Shown piece by piece: positions 15,526 through 24,862 of a stretch of DNA of 64,000 nucleotides (position 1 is its first letter; the number at the start of each line of letters is the position of its first letter). Position numbers and translations under genes: made by a program. Source of the DNA: Enterococcus saigonensis (GTDB lineage: Bacteria; Bacillota; Bacilli; Lactobacillales; Enterococcaceae). The DNA lies in the NCBI RefSeq assembly GCF_011397115.1, contig NZ_AP022822.1, positions 789,001 through 853,000 on the forward strand. The letters are read 5' to 3'. The notes below the pieces were generated by a model. The model saw nothing but the letters and a program-made list of their open reading frames with translations. It was not told the origin of the DNA and did not search any database.

Positions 15526-17011
15526 AATTGCACTTTACATTAGATTATCTGTAGAAGATCAGATGAAGAAAGATGAGAGCGAAAGTATCATCAATCAAAG
15601 GTATTTCCTGAATGATTTTCTTGATAGAAATGATGAATTTAAAAGTTTTCAAAGAGAAGAATACATTGATGACGGATATACAGGTACAAATGAGAAAAGA
15701 CCATCTTTTCAAAGAATGCTAGAAGGAGTTAAGAATGGTAAAATCAATGCCATAATTGTAAAAGACTTATCGAGATTTATGAGGGATTATATTTCGCTCG
15801 GTGATTATCTGGAGAATATATTTCCTTTTCTTGGTATTAGATTTATTGCGATTAATGATGGCTATGATAGTGATAAGGAAAAAGGGAATGGAACAGACCT
15901 TGATATTCAGTTTAAAGGTTTGCTATATGACTTTTATACAAAAGATATTTCGCAGAAAGTAAAGACAGTTACTACAGAACTTAAGAAGCAAGGAAAGTTT
16001 CTTGCATGGAGTCCAGCATTTGGTTATATGAAAGATCCAGATGATAAGCACAACATCATTATTGATGATAAGACAGCTTGGATTGTGAGGAAGGTATATG
16101 ACTTAGCACTTACAGGACTTGCATCAAGAAAGATTGCAGCAGTTATGAATGAAGAGAATATACCAACACCAAACGAACGTAAAAAAGAACTTACAAATAT
16201 GGATTATGAATATAACATAGTATCATCAGATACAAGAGATGCACCAACATGGACAAATGGTACAGTGGTAGATATTTTATCCAATGAAAATTACACAGGC
16301 ACTTATGTCTTCAATATGCAAGAAAAGTCGGTATTGACTCCTGGTAGTTTTAAATTTAATCCTAAAGAAGAATGGGGTAGAGTTTATGACCACCATGAAG
16401 CTATCGTTTCAAGAGAAGAGTTTGAAAGGGTTCAAGCTATCAAAGAAAATAATAGTTTCTTAAAAGGGAAAAATACTGACTATACATGGAGAAAGCATTC
16501 CCCATTACAAGGCTTCGCAAGATGTCCTACTTGTAACCATATTCTGGGACTTACTCAATCAAAGTTTAAACGACCGGATGGAAGCATGAGAATACACAAG
16601 TATTTTCATTGTAGGATCTGCAAGTGTAATAATGTTGAACATAAAAACTCAAGAGTTGATAAATTAGAGGAACAGGTGCTTTCGCTTATTAAAGAGAAAT
16701 ATGGTGAAGTAGAAGTAAAGCTCAAAGAAAAAATAAGCATTAAAGATATAGAGAAAAAGATAGAAAAGCTTCAGGCAAAAAAGATGTCTGATTTTGAAAA
16801 ATATAAACTTGGGAAAATGACGAAAGTTAAGTTTGTAGAAAGTAAAAATCAGATAGATAATGAAATTAGTAAGCTAGAAGAAAAGATAAAACTATCTTCT
16901 AACGAAACAGAAGTAGTAACAGATAATGAACTTACACGAGAACTTATGGAAAAGTATGTTGAGTCGGTTATCTGTGAAGGCAGTATAGTTCAAAAAATCA
17001 TATGGAAATAG
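15518..17011 (+). CDS. Large serine recombinase 3
   Basis: A 497-residue protein. The catalytic domain has LYIRLSVEDQMKKDESES, DDGYTGTNEKRPSF and VKDLSRFMRDYISLG. A zinc ribbon, CPTCNHILG with HCRICKC, lies near residues 340-370. A coiled coil follows. The TTG at 15518, 7 bases after GGGAGGT, is the most likely start and overlaps the previous gene by 8 bases. It lies closest to the right end of the element. Confidence 0.92.
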   Translation: MSKIALYIRLSVEDQMKKDESESIINQRYFLNDFLDRNDEFKSFQREEYIDDGYTGTNEKRPSFQRMLEGVKNGKINAIIVKDLSRFMRDYISLGDYLENIFPFLGIRFIAINDGYDSDKEKGNGTDLDIQFKGLLYDFYTKDISQKVKTVTTELKKQGKFLAWSPAFGYMKDPDDKHNIIIDDKTAWIVRKVYDLALTGLASRKIAAVMNEENIPTPNERKKELTNMDYEYNIVSSDTRDAPTWTNGTVVDILSNENYTGTYVFNMQEKSVLTPGSFKFNPKEEWGRVYDHHEAIVSREEFERVQAIKENNSFLKGKNTDYTWRKHSPLQGFARCPTCNHILGLTQSKFKRPDGSMRIHKYFHCRICKCNNVEHKNSRVDKLEEQVLSLIKEKYGEVEVKLKEKISIKDIEKKIEKLQAKKMSDFEKYKLGKMTKVKFVESKNQIDNEISKLEEKIKLSSNETEVVTDNELTRELMEKYVESVICEGSIVQKIIWK

Positions 17012-17017
17012 ACGCAA

Positions 17018-17044
17018 GAGGGAGTGAGAAATCACTCTCTTTTT
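17018..17044 (+). terminator. Terminator after the recombinase operon
   Basis: GAGGGAGTG pairs with CACTCTCTTT-type sequence around AGAAAT and is followed by T residues. It lies 6 bases after the stop. Confidence 0.7.
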
Positions 17045-17071
17045 GCTATCTAAAAATAGACAATATATTTT

Positions 17072-17096
17072 GTGTCAGTCGCTTGACACGAGAGGG
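17072..17096. other. Right attachment site (attR) of the conjugative element
   Basis: The methyltransferase reading frame becomes recognisable at GGATCTGGAAAT (Gly-Ser-Gly-Asn, from 17095). Just before it lies the inverted repeat GTGTCA (17072-17077) / TGACAC (17084-17089), a likely recombinase-binding dyad. The crossover should lie within a few bases of 17090-17097. The matching left end and the 5' half of the target gene are outside the window. Confidence 0.65.
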
Positions 17097-18759
17097 ATCT
17101 GGAAATTTTCTAATGTTAGCTTATAGAGAATTGAGGAGGCTAGAGCATGAAGTTGTTAGTGAAGTACTTATTCAGGAATGGAAACAGGATAACAGAGGAA
17201 CAATGGGTGCAGAATATCAAGATACTTTATTAACTATTGAAGACAGAATAATAGTAGAAGTCAGTCAATTTTATGGAGTTGAGTTACAACCTTACGCTGC
17301 TTCAATAGCTAAATTAGGTTTATGGTTAATCGATCATTTAATGAACATGGAAGCTTCAAATAAATTTGGGCAATATTTTGTAAGGCTACCCTTACATGCT
17401 GGAGCTAATATATATGTAGACAATGCTTTAAAAGTAGATTGGAAAGATATAGTACCAGTAACAAAATTAAGCTATATTTTAGGAAATCCACCCTTTATTG
17501 GGCATAATGCGAAATCAGTTGATAATCAAAAAGAATTAAAGTCTGTCGCTCCTAAATGGAAAGGTATATCAAATTTAGATTACGTTTCTGGATGGTTTAT
17601 AAAAGCAAGTAAAATGATGGAATATAATCCTTTAATCGAAACAGCTTTTGTATCGACTAATTCTATTGCTCAAGGAACACAAGCCATAAATTTATTTTCT
17701 GAATTATTTAATAAGGGATTTAATATTAATTTTGCTCATCAAACCTTTGAATGGGATAATAACGGTGCAAAAGTTCACGTTATTATTACAGGCTTTAGTA
17801 AAATCAAAAAGAAGCAGAGAAAATTATATAAGTACAGTTCGTTAAAAGCAGAGGCACAACTTGTGGAAGTGTCAAATATTAATGAGTATCTTTTACCGAT
17901 GAAATCAGTTAAATTAACTGCTATGTACAAACAGATTTCGGGGAAACCCGATATGATCTATGGTTCCAATATGTCGACAGGAACAGCATTAATGTTCAAA
18001 GAAAAAGAGTACCAAGAGTTTATAAGAAAAATACCATGGACGAAAGAATACATGAGACCATTAATAGGTGCTAAAGAATTAACAAATAATTTTAAGCGAT
18101 ATGTACTTTATCTTAAAGATGCTAAACCATCTTTGATAAACTCAACAAACGAAGTTTTAGAGAGACTAAACAAAGTCAAAAGTGATAGAAAAAATAGTAA
18201 AGATATACTTGCAAATCAAATGGTAGATACACCAACTCTTTTATATAGTGATAGAGTTTTAGATGGTGATTTCTTAGTTATCCCAATCGTGACATCAGGT
18301 AATCGAGAATATGTTCCAATAATATTTGAGAAGTATCCTACAATTGCAACAAATAAAACTTTCCAGTTGCCTAATGCGGATAAATACATTTTTGGAATTC
18401 TTGAATCGCGAATGCACATGTGTTGGATGAAAGTTACAGTAGGAAGACTAAAAAGTGATTATAGTTATTCAAATACTTTGGTATATAACACTTTTGTTTT
18501 TCCAGAAACAAATAAAACGCAAGAAGAAACGGTAGCAAATTTAGTTGATAATGTTCTTACTATTAGAGAAAAATATTTTAAAATAGGAGAAAAAATAAAA
18601 GATTTATATTCAAAACTTATGCCCCCAGATTTGAGGAAGGCTCATAATAAATTAGATAGAGAGGTTGAAAAATTATATAGAAAACAGCCGTTCAATTCTG
18701 ACGAAGACCGTTTTGAATACTTATTAAAACTATATAGACGTGAAATAGAGAAATTTTAG
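17095..18759 (+). pseudogene. 3' part of a DNA methyltransferase gene (MmeI/type IIG-like), cut by the element
   Basis: The remaining 554 codons begin inside SAM motif I (GSGNFLMLAYRELRRLE). They keep catalytic motif IV NPPFIGHN (about 130 codons on), a target-recognition region, and a C-terminal helical end (MPPDLRKAHNKLDREVEKLY) typical of MmeI-like or YeeA-like adenine methyltransferases. The start lies in the inserted element, so about 300-400 N-terminal residues, including any nuclease domain, have been separated. The reading frame is otherwise intact, so disruption looks recent. Excision of the element could restore the gene. Confidence 0.85.
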
Positions 18760-19263
18760 TACAAGTTTGAGTTGATTAGTATTAATAATACGTAAGGTAT
18801 TACAGATAAACTGTTACAATTCGAAAATGAACAATAATCTTTATAGTTATGCGGTCGAATTACAAATTTTAATTTTGAAGATTTATTTTTCGACATATTC
18901 GAAGACGATTATTTTGAATGACAGAATAATCTGATTAAAAAACGCCTTAGAGGAATAGGAAAAATTTGAAAAATAATGATAGCATTGACGAATTAGAGCA
19001 AATAAAAAAGTTGGTTTTCGATACTGAGAAAGAATTGAAGAATCAATAATGAATCAATACGCGTCTCAGTGGCTTTATTAGTCGAGTATATTTGTACCTG
19101 TTTCTTTGTAAAAGTTGACACCGTTGCTTTCAAATAGTATAAAAACAAGTAAAATTTTTGTTGATTGTATAGACGAAATCCGTCGACATTAAAGCTTTTC
19201 TAAAAGAATTCAAAAAATAGGGAGTCTAACCAGGTCTTAAAAAGTAGTGAACAAAAGAAAAAG

Positions 19264-19297
19264 CCCTTGTCAGTCGTTAATCTGACAAGGGTTTTTT
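19264..19297. terminator. Strong terminator upstream of the Qat operon
   Basis: CCCTTGTCAG (19264-19273) and CTGACAAGGG (19282-19291) form a perfect 10-bp stem with an 8-base loop and six T. It would shield the Qat operon from upstream transcription. Confidence 0.85.
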
Positions 19298-19449
19298 GGT
19301 AGGGAAAATGGTAGGGAACCATCTTATATTTAATGAAAATCAAGCACTTTAGATATTGAAGAATGCTGATGTCAAGGGATTCTCCATCCATATAATGTTG
19401 CTCTTTATTCCCACTCTATAAATAAACTATTTTCTGTTATGCAATTATA

Positions 19450-19469
19450 ACGAAAGTTCGTGATATAAT
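19450..19469 (+). promoter_or_regulatory. Extended -10 promoter of the Qat operon
   Basis: TGATATAAT gives an extended -10 element (TATAAT 19464-19469), 33 bases before the ATG. ACGAA-AG-TTCGT immediately upstream could be an operator. No good -35 box is visible. Confidence 0.5.
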
Positions 19470-19501
19470 TATTATTAATAATCAAGAAGGTGAGACATGC
19501 A

Positions 19502-21337
19502 ATGTGGAAAGATAGTGAAACTGAAATTGACTATTTAAATTTTGGACACCTAACAAATTTATTAACGAATCTGATCGATAATGATAAGTTACTTCCAGCA
19601 ACAATTGGGGTATATGGTGACTGGGGTTCTGGGAAATCAAGTCTAATAAAAATGGCGATTAGAAATCTTAATGATCAAAATGATCAAGAAAAGATTGTAA
19701 CCCTTAATTTTAATGGATGGATGTTTGAAGGGTATGAAGATGCTAAAACTGTATTACTAGAAAGTATTTTGGATACCATTGAGAAAAACGCAACATTAAC
19801 TAGTAAAGGAAAGCAAGTTTTAAAGGGATTATTTCGAAGTGTTGATAAGCTCAAACTAATGAGCAAAGGAATTAAATATTCTGTAGATTTAATAAATACT
19901 GGTGGAATAGGTATAATCGTTGATCAAGTTGCTTCCAAGTTTAAAGAAATTACGGGCGAAGACATACCGGAATCTCAGATTGAAAAAACAGTGAATAGCA
20001 TTCGTGAAGAGTTGAATCTTACTGAGTTAAGGGAAGATTTAAAGTTATTTCAAGAGAATTTTGCAGAATTATTAGAGGATAGCAAAATTGATAAATTGGT
20101 AATTTTTATTGATGAGTTGGATCGGTGCAGTCCAGATACAATCATTGAAACTTTAGAAGCTATGAGACTTTTTGTTTTTACTGGAAATACTATTTTTATA
20201 ATTGGAGCGGATGAGCGTCATATTTCTTATTCTGTAGAAAGAAAATTCTCCGAGATAAAAGGTAACCAGATAGATATTGGTAAAGAGTATCTAGAAAAAC
20301 TTGTCCAATATCCAATTAAGATACCTCAACTAGATTCTAATGAAGTCGAATTTTACGTTTTTTGCCTTTTATTGGAAGATACATTTGATATTGGAAAGAG
20401 CATGTCTATTTTCGATACCATTAATAAAAAACGAAGAAACAATATACTTGATTTTACATTAAGTAATGCAATCAGTGAATTTTCAGAAGAAGATTACTAT
20501 AACGTATTATCAGGGATTTATAGTACTGCTCAACAGCTTGCTGGGTTGTTAGCCGTTGGGTTAAATGGTAATCCTCGACAATGTAAGAGATTTTTAAACT
20601 CTATGAGAATGCGTGAAATTATGGCCAAGTCTTATGGTATCGAATTAAATAGGAATGTATTGACAAAAATTATGCTGGTTGAGTATTTCAAGCCTGCCGC
20701 ATATGAGCAAATCACAATTTTAGCAGGGAAATCATCAAATGGTATTGTTAATGAGTTTTCGTTTTTGGAGAATGGTGTGGGCAAGGAAGATGAAAATGCA
20801 TTGATGACCTTTTTCCAAGATGACTGGAGTGAAAAGTGGTTAAAAATAAATCCATCTTTAAATGATAAAGATTTGAGAGGGTATCTATTTTTCACTAGAG
20901 ATTCTCTTCGAAATCCTGTTAAACTTTCGTCTTTGAACTTAAGTAAAGACGCTCAAAAAACGTTACAAATGCTTACTTCAGGAGGCTCAGCAACTCTCGA
21001 AGCAGCTGTTAAAAGCAAAGATCAGTTATCTCTTTTTGATAGGGTTGAAATTTCAAAAATACTTTCTAGTGATATCAAAATAAATAATGGAAAATACAAC
21101 TTTTCTCAATTTAAATCATTCTTTATTTGGGTAACAAGCAATATTGATATTTTGGATGAAACAATTTTCTTCTTAAATAGCTTAGATGGAGAAAAGATAA
21201 ATATCGGTGCTGGACCAGTGATTTTCCAGTACTTGTTGGAAAGTCATCCCGATAACCGAGTTATAAAAATAATTCAATCATGGAGAAATAAAAATGGAGA
21301 GCTTGATAAAGCAATAGAAAAATCAGAGGTGAAATAG
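19502..21337 (+). CDS. qatA: QatA, KAP-family P-loop ATPase of the QatABCD defence system
   Basis: A 611-residue KAP NTPase. Walker A is GDWGSGKSS (39-47), Walker B is VIFIDELDRCSP (around 200), and the KAP-type C-terminal region holds LNGNPRQCKRFLNS. In QatABCD it is the ATPase subunit of a four-gene anti-phage system. The ATG at 19502 is preferred because AGAAGGTG lies 10 bases upstream; a GTG at 19490 is also possible. The other three Qat genes follow with no gap or with overlap, which makes the assignment firm. The sensing mechanism is not deducible from the sequence. Confidence 0.9.
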   Translation: MWKDSETEIDYLNFGHLTNLLTNLIDNDKLLPATIGVYGDWGSGKSSLIKMAIRNLNDQNDQEKIVTLNFNGWMFEGYEDAKTVLLESILDTIEKNATLTSKGKQVLKGLFRSVDKLKLMSKGIKYSVDLINTGGIGIIVDQVASKFKEITGEDIPESQIEKTVNSIREELNLTELREDLKLFQENFAELLEDSKIDKLVIFIDELDRCSPDTIIETLEAMRLFVFTGNTIFIIGADERHISYSVERKFSEIKGNQIDIGKEYLEKLVQYPIKIPQLDSNEVEFYVFCLLLEDTFDIGKSMSIFDTINKKRRNNILDFTLSNAISEFSEEDYYNVLSGIYSTAQQLAGLLAVGLNGNPRQCKRFLNSMRMREIMAKSYGIELNRNVLTKIMLVEYFKPAAYEQITILAGKSSNGIVNEFSFLENGVGKEDENALMTFFQDDWSEKWLKINPSLNDKDLRGYLFFTRDSLRNPVKLSSLNLSKDAQKTLQMLTSGGSATLEAAVKSKDQLSLFDRVEISKILSSDIKINNGKYNFSQFKSFFIWVTSNIDILDETIFFLNSLDGEKINIGAGPVIFQYLLESHPDNRVIKIIQSWRNKNGELDKAIEKSEVK

Positions 21338-22060
21338 ATGGGAACATCTTCGTCATTTACGGGACCGGAAAAGAATCCGCTGTTACCAGATGATTTCGAT
21401 GATAATAGCTGGCAAAATGCAAAAACAGAATTTGGAAAGTTTTTAAATAGTACTGGGGGAAATACGTCAAGACTATTTGGAAAGTTTGTTAAAGCTAGCG
21501 GTGGACATGCTTCTCTTGCTAATTCAGCAACGGGGGGGAAGGCTGGCTTCATCGGATTAGTTGATTTGTTTAACCATATTAATACTGTGGGCCTCTTACA
21601 AACTTTGAGTAATTTTCGTATTTCATCTGAAGGAAAATCTTTAGTAGAGATTATCAGTGAGCTGGCAGGACAAATTTCTCCTAAAGGAAGTACAAAAGAA
21701 GAATCAGTTGCAAGGCAAGCAACACTAGATACAATGTCCTCATTCTACATGGTTGTTGAGGAGTCGGGATTAGGTATAGAACAATTAGATAGTATATCTG
21801 GGGAAGTATTTGATGATTTACTATGTGAGTATTTCGTAAATTACATTACAGGCTTACTATTGAAGGATTTAGGATATGGTGTTGAAAAATTTGTAGATGA
21901 TCCATCAAGACTTGCAGCAAAAGAACAGGACTTACGAGATTTTGTGGATGCTAAAATTTATGTACTGTTGAAGAATTCAGAGTTAAATCAGGAACCAAGA
22001 TCAATAGTGAATCAAGTTTTTAATGCAACGATGGAGATAGTAGGTGGAAATTATGAATGA
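21338..22060 (+). CDS. qatB: QatB, uncharacterised subunit of QatABCD
   Basis: A 240-residue protein starting directly after the QatA stop. The N-terminus is Ser/Gly/Asn-rich and probably flexible (SSSFTGPEKNPLLPDDFDDN). The glycine-rich part (about 45-70) is followed by a helical domain. No catalytic motif is recognised. Its place between the ATPase and the QueC-like gene is that of QatB, and this position is the main evidence. It overlaps qatC by 8 bases. Confidence 0.85.
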   Translation: MGTSSSFTGPEKNPLLPDDFDDNSWQNAKTEFGKFLNSTGGNTSRLFGKFVKASGGHASLANSATGGKAGFIGLVDLFNHINTVGLLQTLSNFRISSEGKSLVEIISELAGQISPKGSTKEESVARQATLDTMSSFYMVVEESGLGIEQLDSISGEVFDDLLCEYFVNYITGLLLKDLGYGVEKFVDDPSRLAAKEQDLRDFVDAKIYVLLKNSELNQEPRSIVNQVFNATMEIVGGNYE

Positions 22061-23333
22061 GAATATTGGTTCGGTTTCTTCAAATAATTTTGAATTTATG
22101 ATAGATATGAAAGCATCCGATTCTTATCGTGATACTTTTTTTGAAGGTATTTTACGCTTATCAAATGTGTCAATTAATGAAATACGTTTGGACTTGTTAT
22201 ATATTTCAGACTTTGTCTATGCCGCAGATAGACGTATTCCTAGAAATAGCGCCTTAGATTCATGGACGCGTAAAATTCAAATGAATATCCCAGTTCTACT
22301 TCCAGATTGTTGGAATAGTGTAAAAGCAACACTACAAGAAATTTTAGACTTCTTGACTGGCGACAAGTGGGAATTTGAATTCTCTCAAAGAGATTTAAAT
22401 ATTCAGGAGACTAAGTTACTTGAAAAAAATATAAAAGCTGACAATAAGCATGTATGTATGTTTTCCGGAGGTTTGGATTCATTTATAGGTGCTATTGATA
22501 TTTTAAATTCTTCTAGAAACCCTAATCCTATTTTTGTGAGTCATTATGGAGGCGGTAGTAAAGGAACAAAAAGTTATCAAGAACTCTTAATTCATAATTT
22601 ATGTGAACGTTTTGAATCTCTGAGTACAGACAATTTTGTTTCATTTTATTCAGCGGCACTTAAATCATTAACCGGAGAAGATGAACCAACCACGAGAAGT
22701 AGATCATTTATGTTTTTCTCGCACGCTATTGCATTAGTTCCAGAAGGAGGTTGTCTGACAATACCAGAAAATGGTTTTGTATCCCTGAATGTCCCCTTAT
22801 ATTATTCTAGAAATGGAAGTAGCAGTACAAGAACAACTCACCCGCATTATATAAAATTATTTGGAGAACTTCTTTCTTCGATTGGGATAAATATAACGAT
22901 TAATAATCCTTACCAATTCAGTACGAAGGGGGAAATGATTACTCATTGTAGTGATTTAGTTTTTTTAGAAAAAAATATTCAAAATACTATGTCGTGTTCG
23001 CATCCAGAACAAGGAAGATGGAGTGGTTTTTCTGAGCCTATTCATTGTGGATATTGTGTGCCCTGCACTATAAGAAGAGCATCAATATTGGCGTCAGGGA
23101 TACAGGATAGCACGCCGTACCGATACAAAAATTATGAAAATAAGATTGGTAAAGAGACTTTCAATGCTTTGCGAATCTCAGAAAATAAATATAATAATTC
23201 CAATTTATTGGCTAGAGTACAATATTCGGGACCGGTTGGATCTAACATCAAAGATTATGCTAGAGTTTATTCTGTTGGAATGAAAGAAATTCAACAATTG
23301 ATATATGAGGTTGAAAAAAATGAAATATCTTGA
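22053..23333 (+). CDS. qatC: QatC, QueC-like nucleotide-modifying enzyme
   Basis: A 426-residue protein. A PP-loop ATP-pyrophosphatase motif, SGGLDSF, lies near residue 138. A zinc site near the C-terminus is formed by CSHPEQGRW and CGYCVPC (about 315-338). Both match QueC, the 7-cyano-7-deazaguanine synthase of the queuosine pathway, but this protein is about twice the size of QueC because of a 130-residue N-terminal domain. No queD, queE or queF genes lie nearby, so it is a defence protein and not part of queuosine synthesis. AGGTGG precedes the ATG. Confidence 0.92.
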   Translation: MNENIGSVSSNNFEFMIDMKASDSYRDTFFEGILRLSNVSINEIRLDLLYISDFVYAADRRIPRNSALDSWTRKIQMNIPVLLPDCWNSVKATLQEILDFLTGDKWEFEFSQRDLNIQETKLLEKNIKADNKHVCMFSGGLDSFIGAIDILNSSRNPNPIFVSHYGGGSKGTKSYQELLIHNLCERFESLSTDNFVSFYSAALKSLTGEDEPTTRSRSFMFFSHAIALVPEGGCLTIPENGFVSLNVPLYYSRNGSSSTRTTHPHYIKLFGELLSSIGINITINNPYQFSTKGEMITHCSDLVFLEKNIQNTMSCSHPEQGRWSGFSEPIHCGYCVPCTIRRASILASGIQDSTPYRYKNYENKIGKETFNALRISENKYNNSNLLARVQYSGPVGSNIKDYARVYSVGMKEIQQLIYEVEKNEIS

Positions 23334-24051
23334 TACTCATTGTCATGTTGATTTAGCTAAAAATAGAAAAAATTTCATTAAAAATATTAATGAACAGCAG
23401 ATTTATACAATCGCCGTTTCTAATTTACCTTCTCTATTCGAAAAAAATAAGGTAATAATTCCTGAATCAAAATACTTGAAACATGCTCTAGGATATCATC
23501 CCGAGTTAGTTGGGCAGTTTCCGAATCAACTAAACAAATTTGAAATCCAATTGACAAAAGCAAGATATATAGGTGAGATAGGGATTGATGGAAGTAACCG
23601 ATACAAGGCAAGTTTATCAAGACAAATAGAGATTTTTGAGAATATTTTATGGCTTTGTGATGAAATGCCTAATAAAGTTTTAACTATCCATTCAAGAAAA
23701 TCAGAAAATTTGATTACAGACATGATAATGAAATATCCAAATAGCAAAAAAATATTGCATTGGTTTAGTGGAGATATTAAGCAACTAGAAAAATTATTAG
23801 ATTTAGGATGCTATTTTTCAATTAACAAGAGCATGCTCTCATCTTCAAGTACTCTATCAGTTGTTCAGAAAGTTCCTTTGGAAAGGATATTATTAGAATC
23901 TGATTTTCCATTTGCCTTTAGTAATGAATCAACATATTTATCAGAGTATTTATTGGACGTTACAAAAACGATTGCATCAAAACTACATGTAAATTTAGAT
24001 GATTTTGTCAAACAATTAATGGTAAATCAAAGAAAATTACTGGAAGTATGA
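23320..24051 (+). CDS. qatD: QatD, TatD-like metal-dependent nuclease
   Basis: A 243-residue protein of the TatD family. The metal ligands are recognisable: DTHCH at residues 5-9, EIGIDG near 84, IHSRKS near 125, HWFSGD near 147 and ESDFPF near 194. TatD proteins are 3'-5' DNases, and in QatABCD this subunit is required for defence. It overlaps qatC by 14 bases, so it is translationally coupled. It ends the operon. Confidence 0.92.
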   Translation: MKYLDTHCHVDLAKNRKNFIKNINEQQIYTIAVSNLPSLFEKNKVIIPESKYLKHALGYHPELVGQFPNQLNKFEIQLTKARYIGEIGIDGSNRYKASLSRQIEIFENILWLCDEMPNKVLTIHSRKSENLITDMIMKYPNSKKILHWFSGDIKQLEKLLDLGCYFSINKSMLSSSSTLSVVQKVPLERILLESDFPFAFSNESTYLSEYLLDVTKTIASKLHVNLDDFVKQLMVNQRKLLEV

Positions 24052-24322
24052 TTCATACATTATTTCGATTGGTTGGTCGATTCAAACAATCTATAAAGTA
24101 GTTAAATACGGGACTGTCCACAAAATTAAACGACAAATTCAAGATGCGAAGACCTATGACTAACCTACACAGCATTCTGGTCAATCTGCCTATAAAAAAG
24201 CGCGCGAGTCCTCGTAAAAAAAACAAATGGCTGGATATAAATCAAAATGAGATTTGTAATCTCTATTGATCAGTCTAGAAATGCTGAAATAATAGAGTTG
24301 ACCAAGTAAAATTAATATACTG

Positions 24323-24455
24323 ACGAGTATTTTTTGACCATACTTTTGACCTTCTCAATCAAATTTTACTGGGGTTCATTAGATTTTATAATTCCGCAAG
24401 AATACCGTACTTACCCTGTTTTCTACCTATCAGGTACCACCAGAAAGCAATCCAG
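24323..24455. repeat. Degenerate repeat, copy A
   Basis: It begins GAGTATTTTTTGACCATACT, continues with GACCTTCTCAATCAAATTTT and ends near ACCACCAGAAAGCAATCC. The same succession of blocks recurs with many substitutions at 24553-24665 and 26819-26940, always in the same orientation. This layout resembles attachment regions left by tyrosine-integrase elements. Confidence 0.55.
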
Positions 24456-24520
24456 CTCTCAATACGGTCTCAAAGACGCAAACGCTGCAGAATAAGAAAA
24501 ACGCTGATATACCAACGTTT

Positions 24521-24554
24521 AGCAGACTATCTGATAGGGATAGTCTGCTTTTTT
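24521..24554. terminator. Perfect 11-bp terminator
   Basis: AGCAGACTATC (24521-24531) and GATAGTCTGCT (24539-24549) with a 7-base loop and a T run. It may belong to a lost gene. Confidence 0.8.
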
Positions 24555-24665
24555 GTTTTTGAACTTCTCGATCAAATGTGTGGGAGATTTATTACTCTTT
24601 TGATTTTTTGAGATGTAGTGTATTTATATTATTTTTAGCTAGCAAATATCACTAGAAAGTAGTTT
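24553..24665. repeat. Degenerate repeat, copy B
   Basis: GAACTTCTCGATCAAATGTG matches GACCTTCTCAATCAAATTTT of copy A, and AGCAAATATCACTAGAAAG matches its 3' block. It lacks the leading T-rich block. Similarity is partial but ordered. Confidence 0.4.
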
Positions 24666-24833
24666 TTAGTTCAGAGATAATCAAATTGTTCAAATCCATT
24701 ATATATGAGGAAGGCATTTAGGTACTTTGTAATTATATTGAAAAGCATCTTTTTTTATTTTTGTTTACTGGAATAGTTTCGAATGCCTTTTTTTAGTATT
24801 GGGGCTATTGTTTTGGTGGGAGAATTGTAAACA

Positions 24834-24862
24834 TTGACAAGATATTTAATAAAAGATATTAT
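24834..24862 (+). promoter_or_regulatory. Promoter of the Rrf2-acetyltransferase pair
   Basis: TTGACA (24834-24839) and TATTAT (24857-24862) with a 17-base spacer. The spacer and -10 contain two AGATATT repeats, 15 bases apart, a possible binding site for the Rrf2 regulator. Confidence 0.75.

Larger units (their letters stand above)
18760..19489. other. 730-base interval with decayed coding traces
   Basis: There is no intact gene of normal size. A 27-residue frame at 18966-19049 (start TTG, NNDSIDELEQIKKLVFDTEK) and a nearby acidic stretch in another frame (FEDLFFDIFEDDYFE) look like leftovers of a protein gene with frameshifts. TGGTAGGGAA occurs twice close together (about 19297-19318), a repeat type often seen at integrase attachment sites. 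The Qat promoter is at the right end. Confidence 0.45.

Noticed and set aside
19502..24051. Considered queuosine biosynthesis because of the QueC-like gene
   Set aside because: No queD, queE, queF or transporter is present, and the KAP ATPase and TatD partners fit QatABCD.
24380..24497. Possible coding stretch (LDFIIPQEYRTYPVFYLSGT and following) inside repeat copy A
   Set aside because: It has no start or ribosome site, and the other two copies of the repeat do not preserve the frame.
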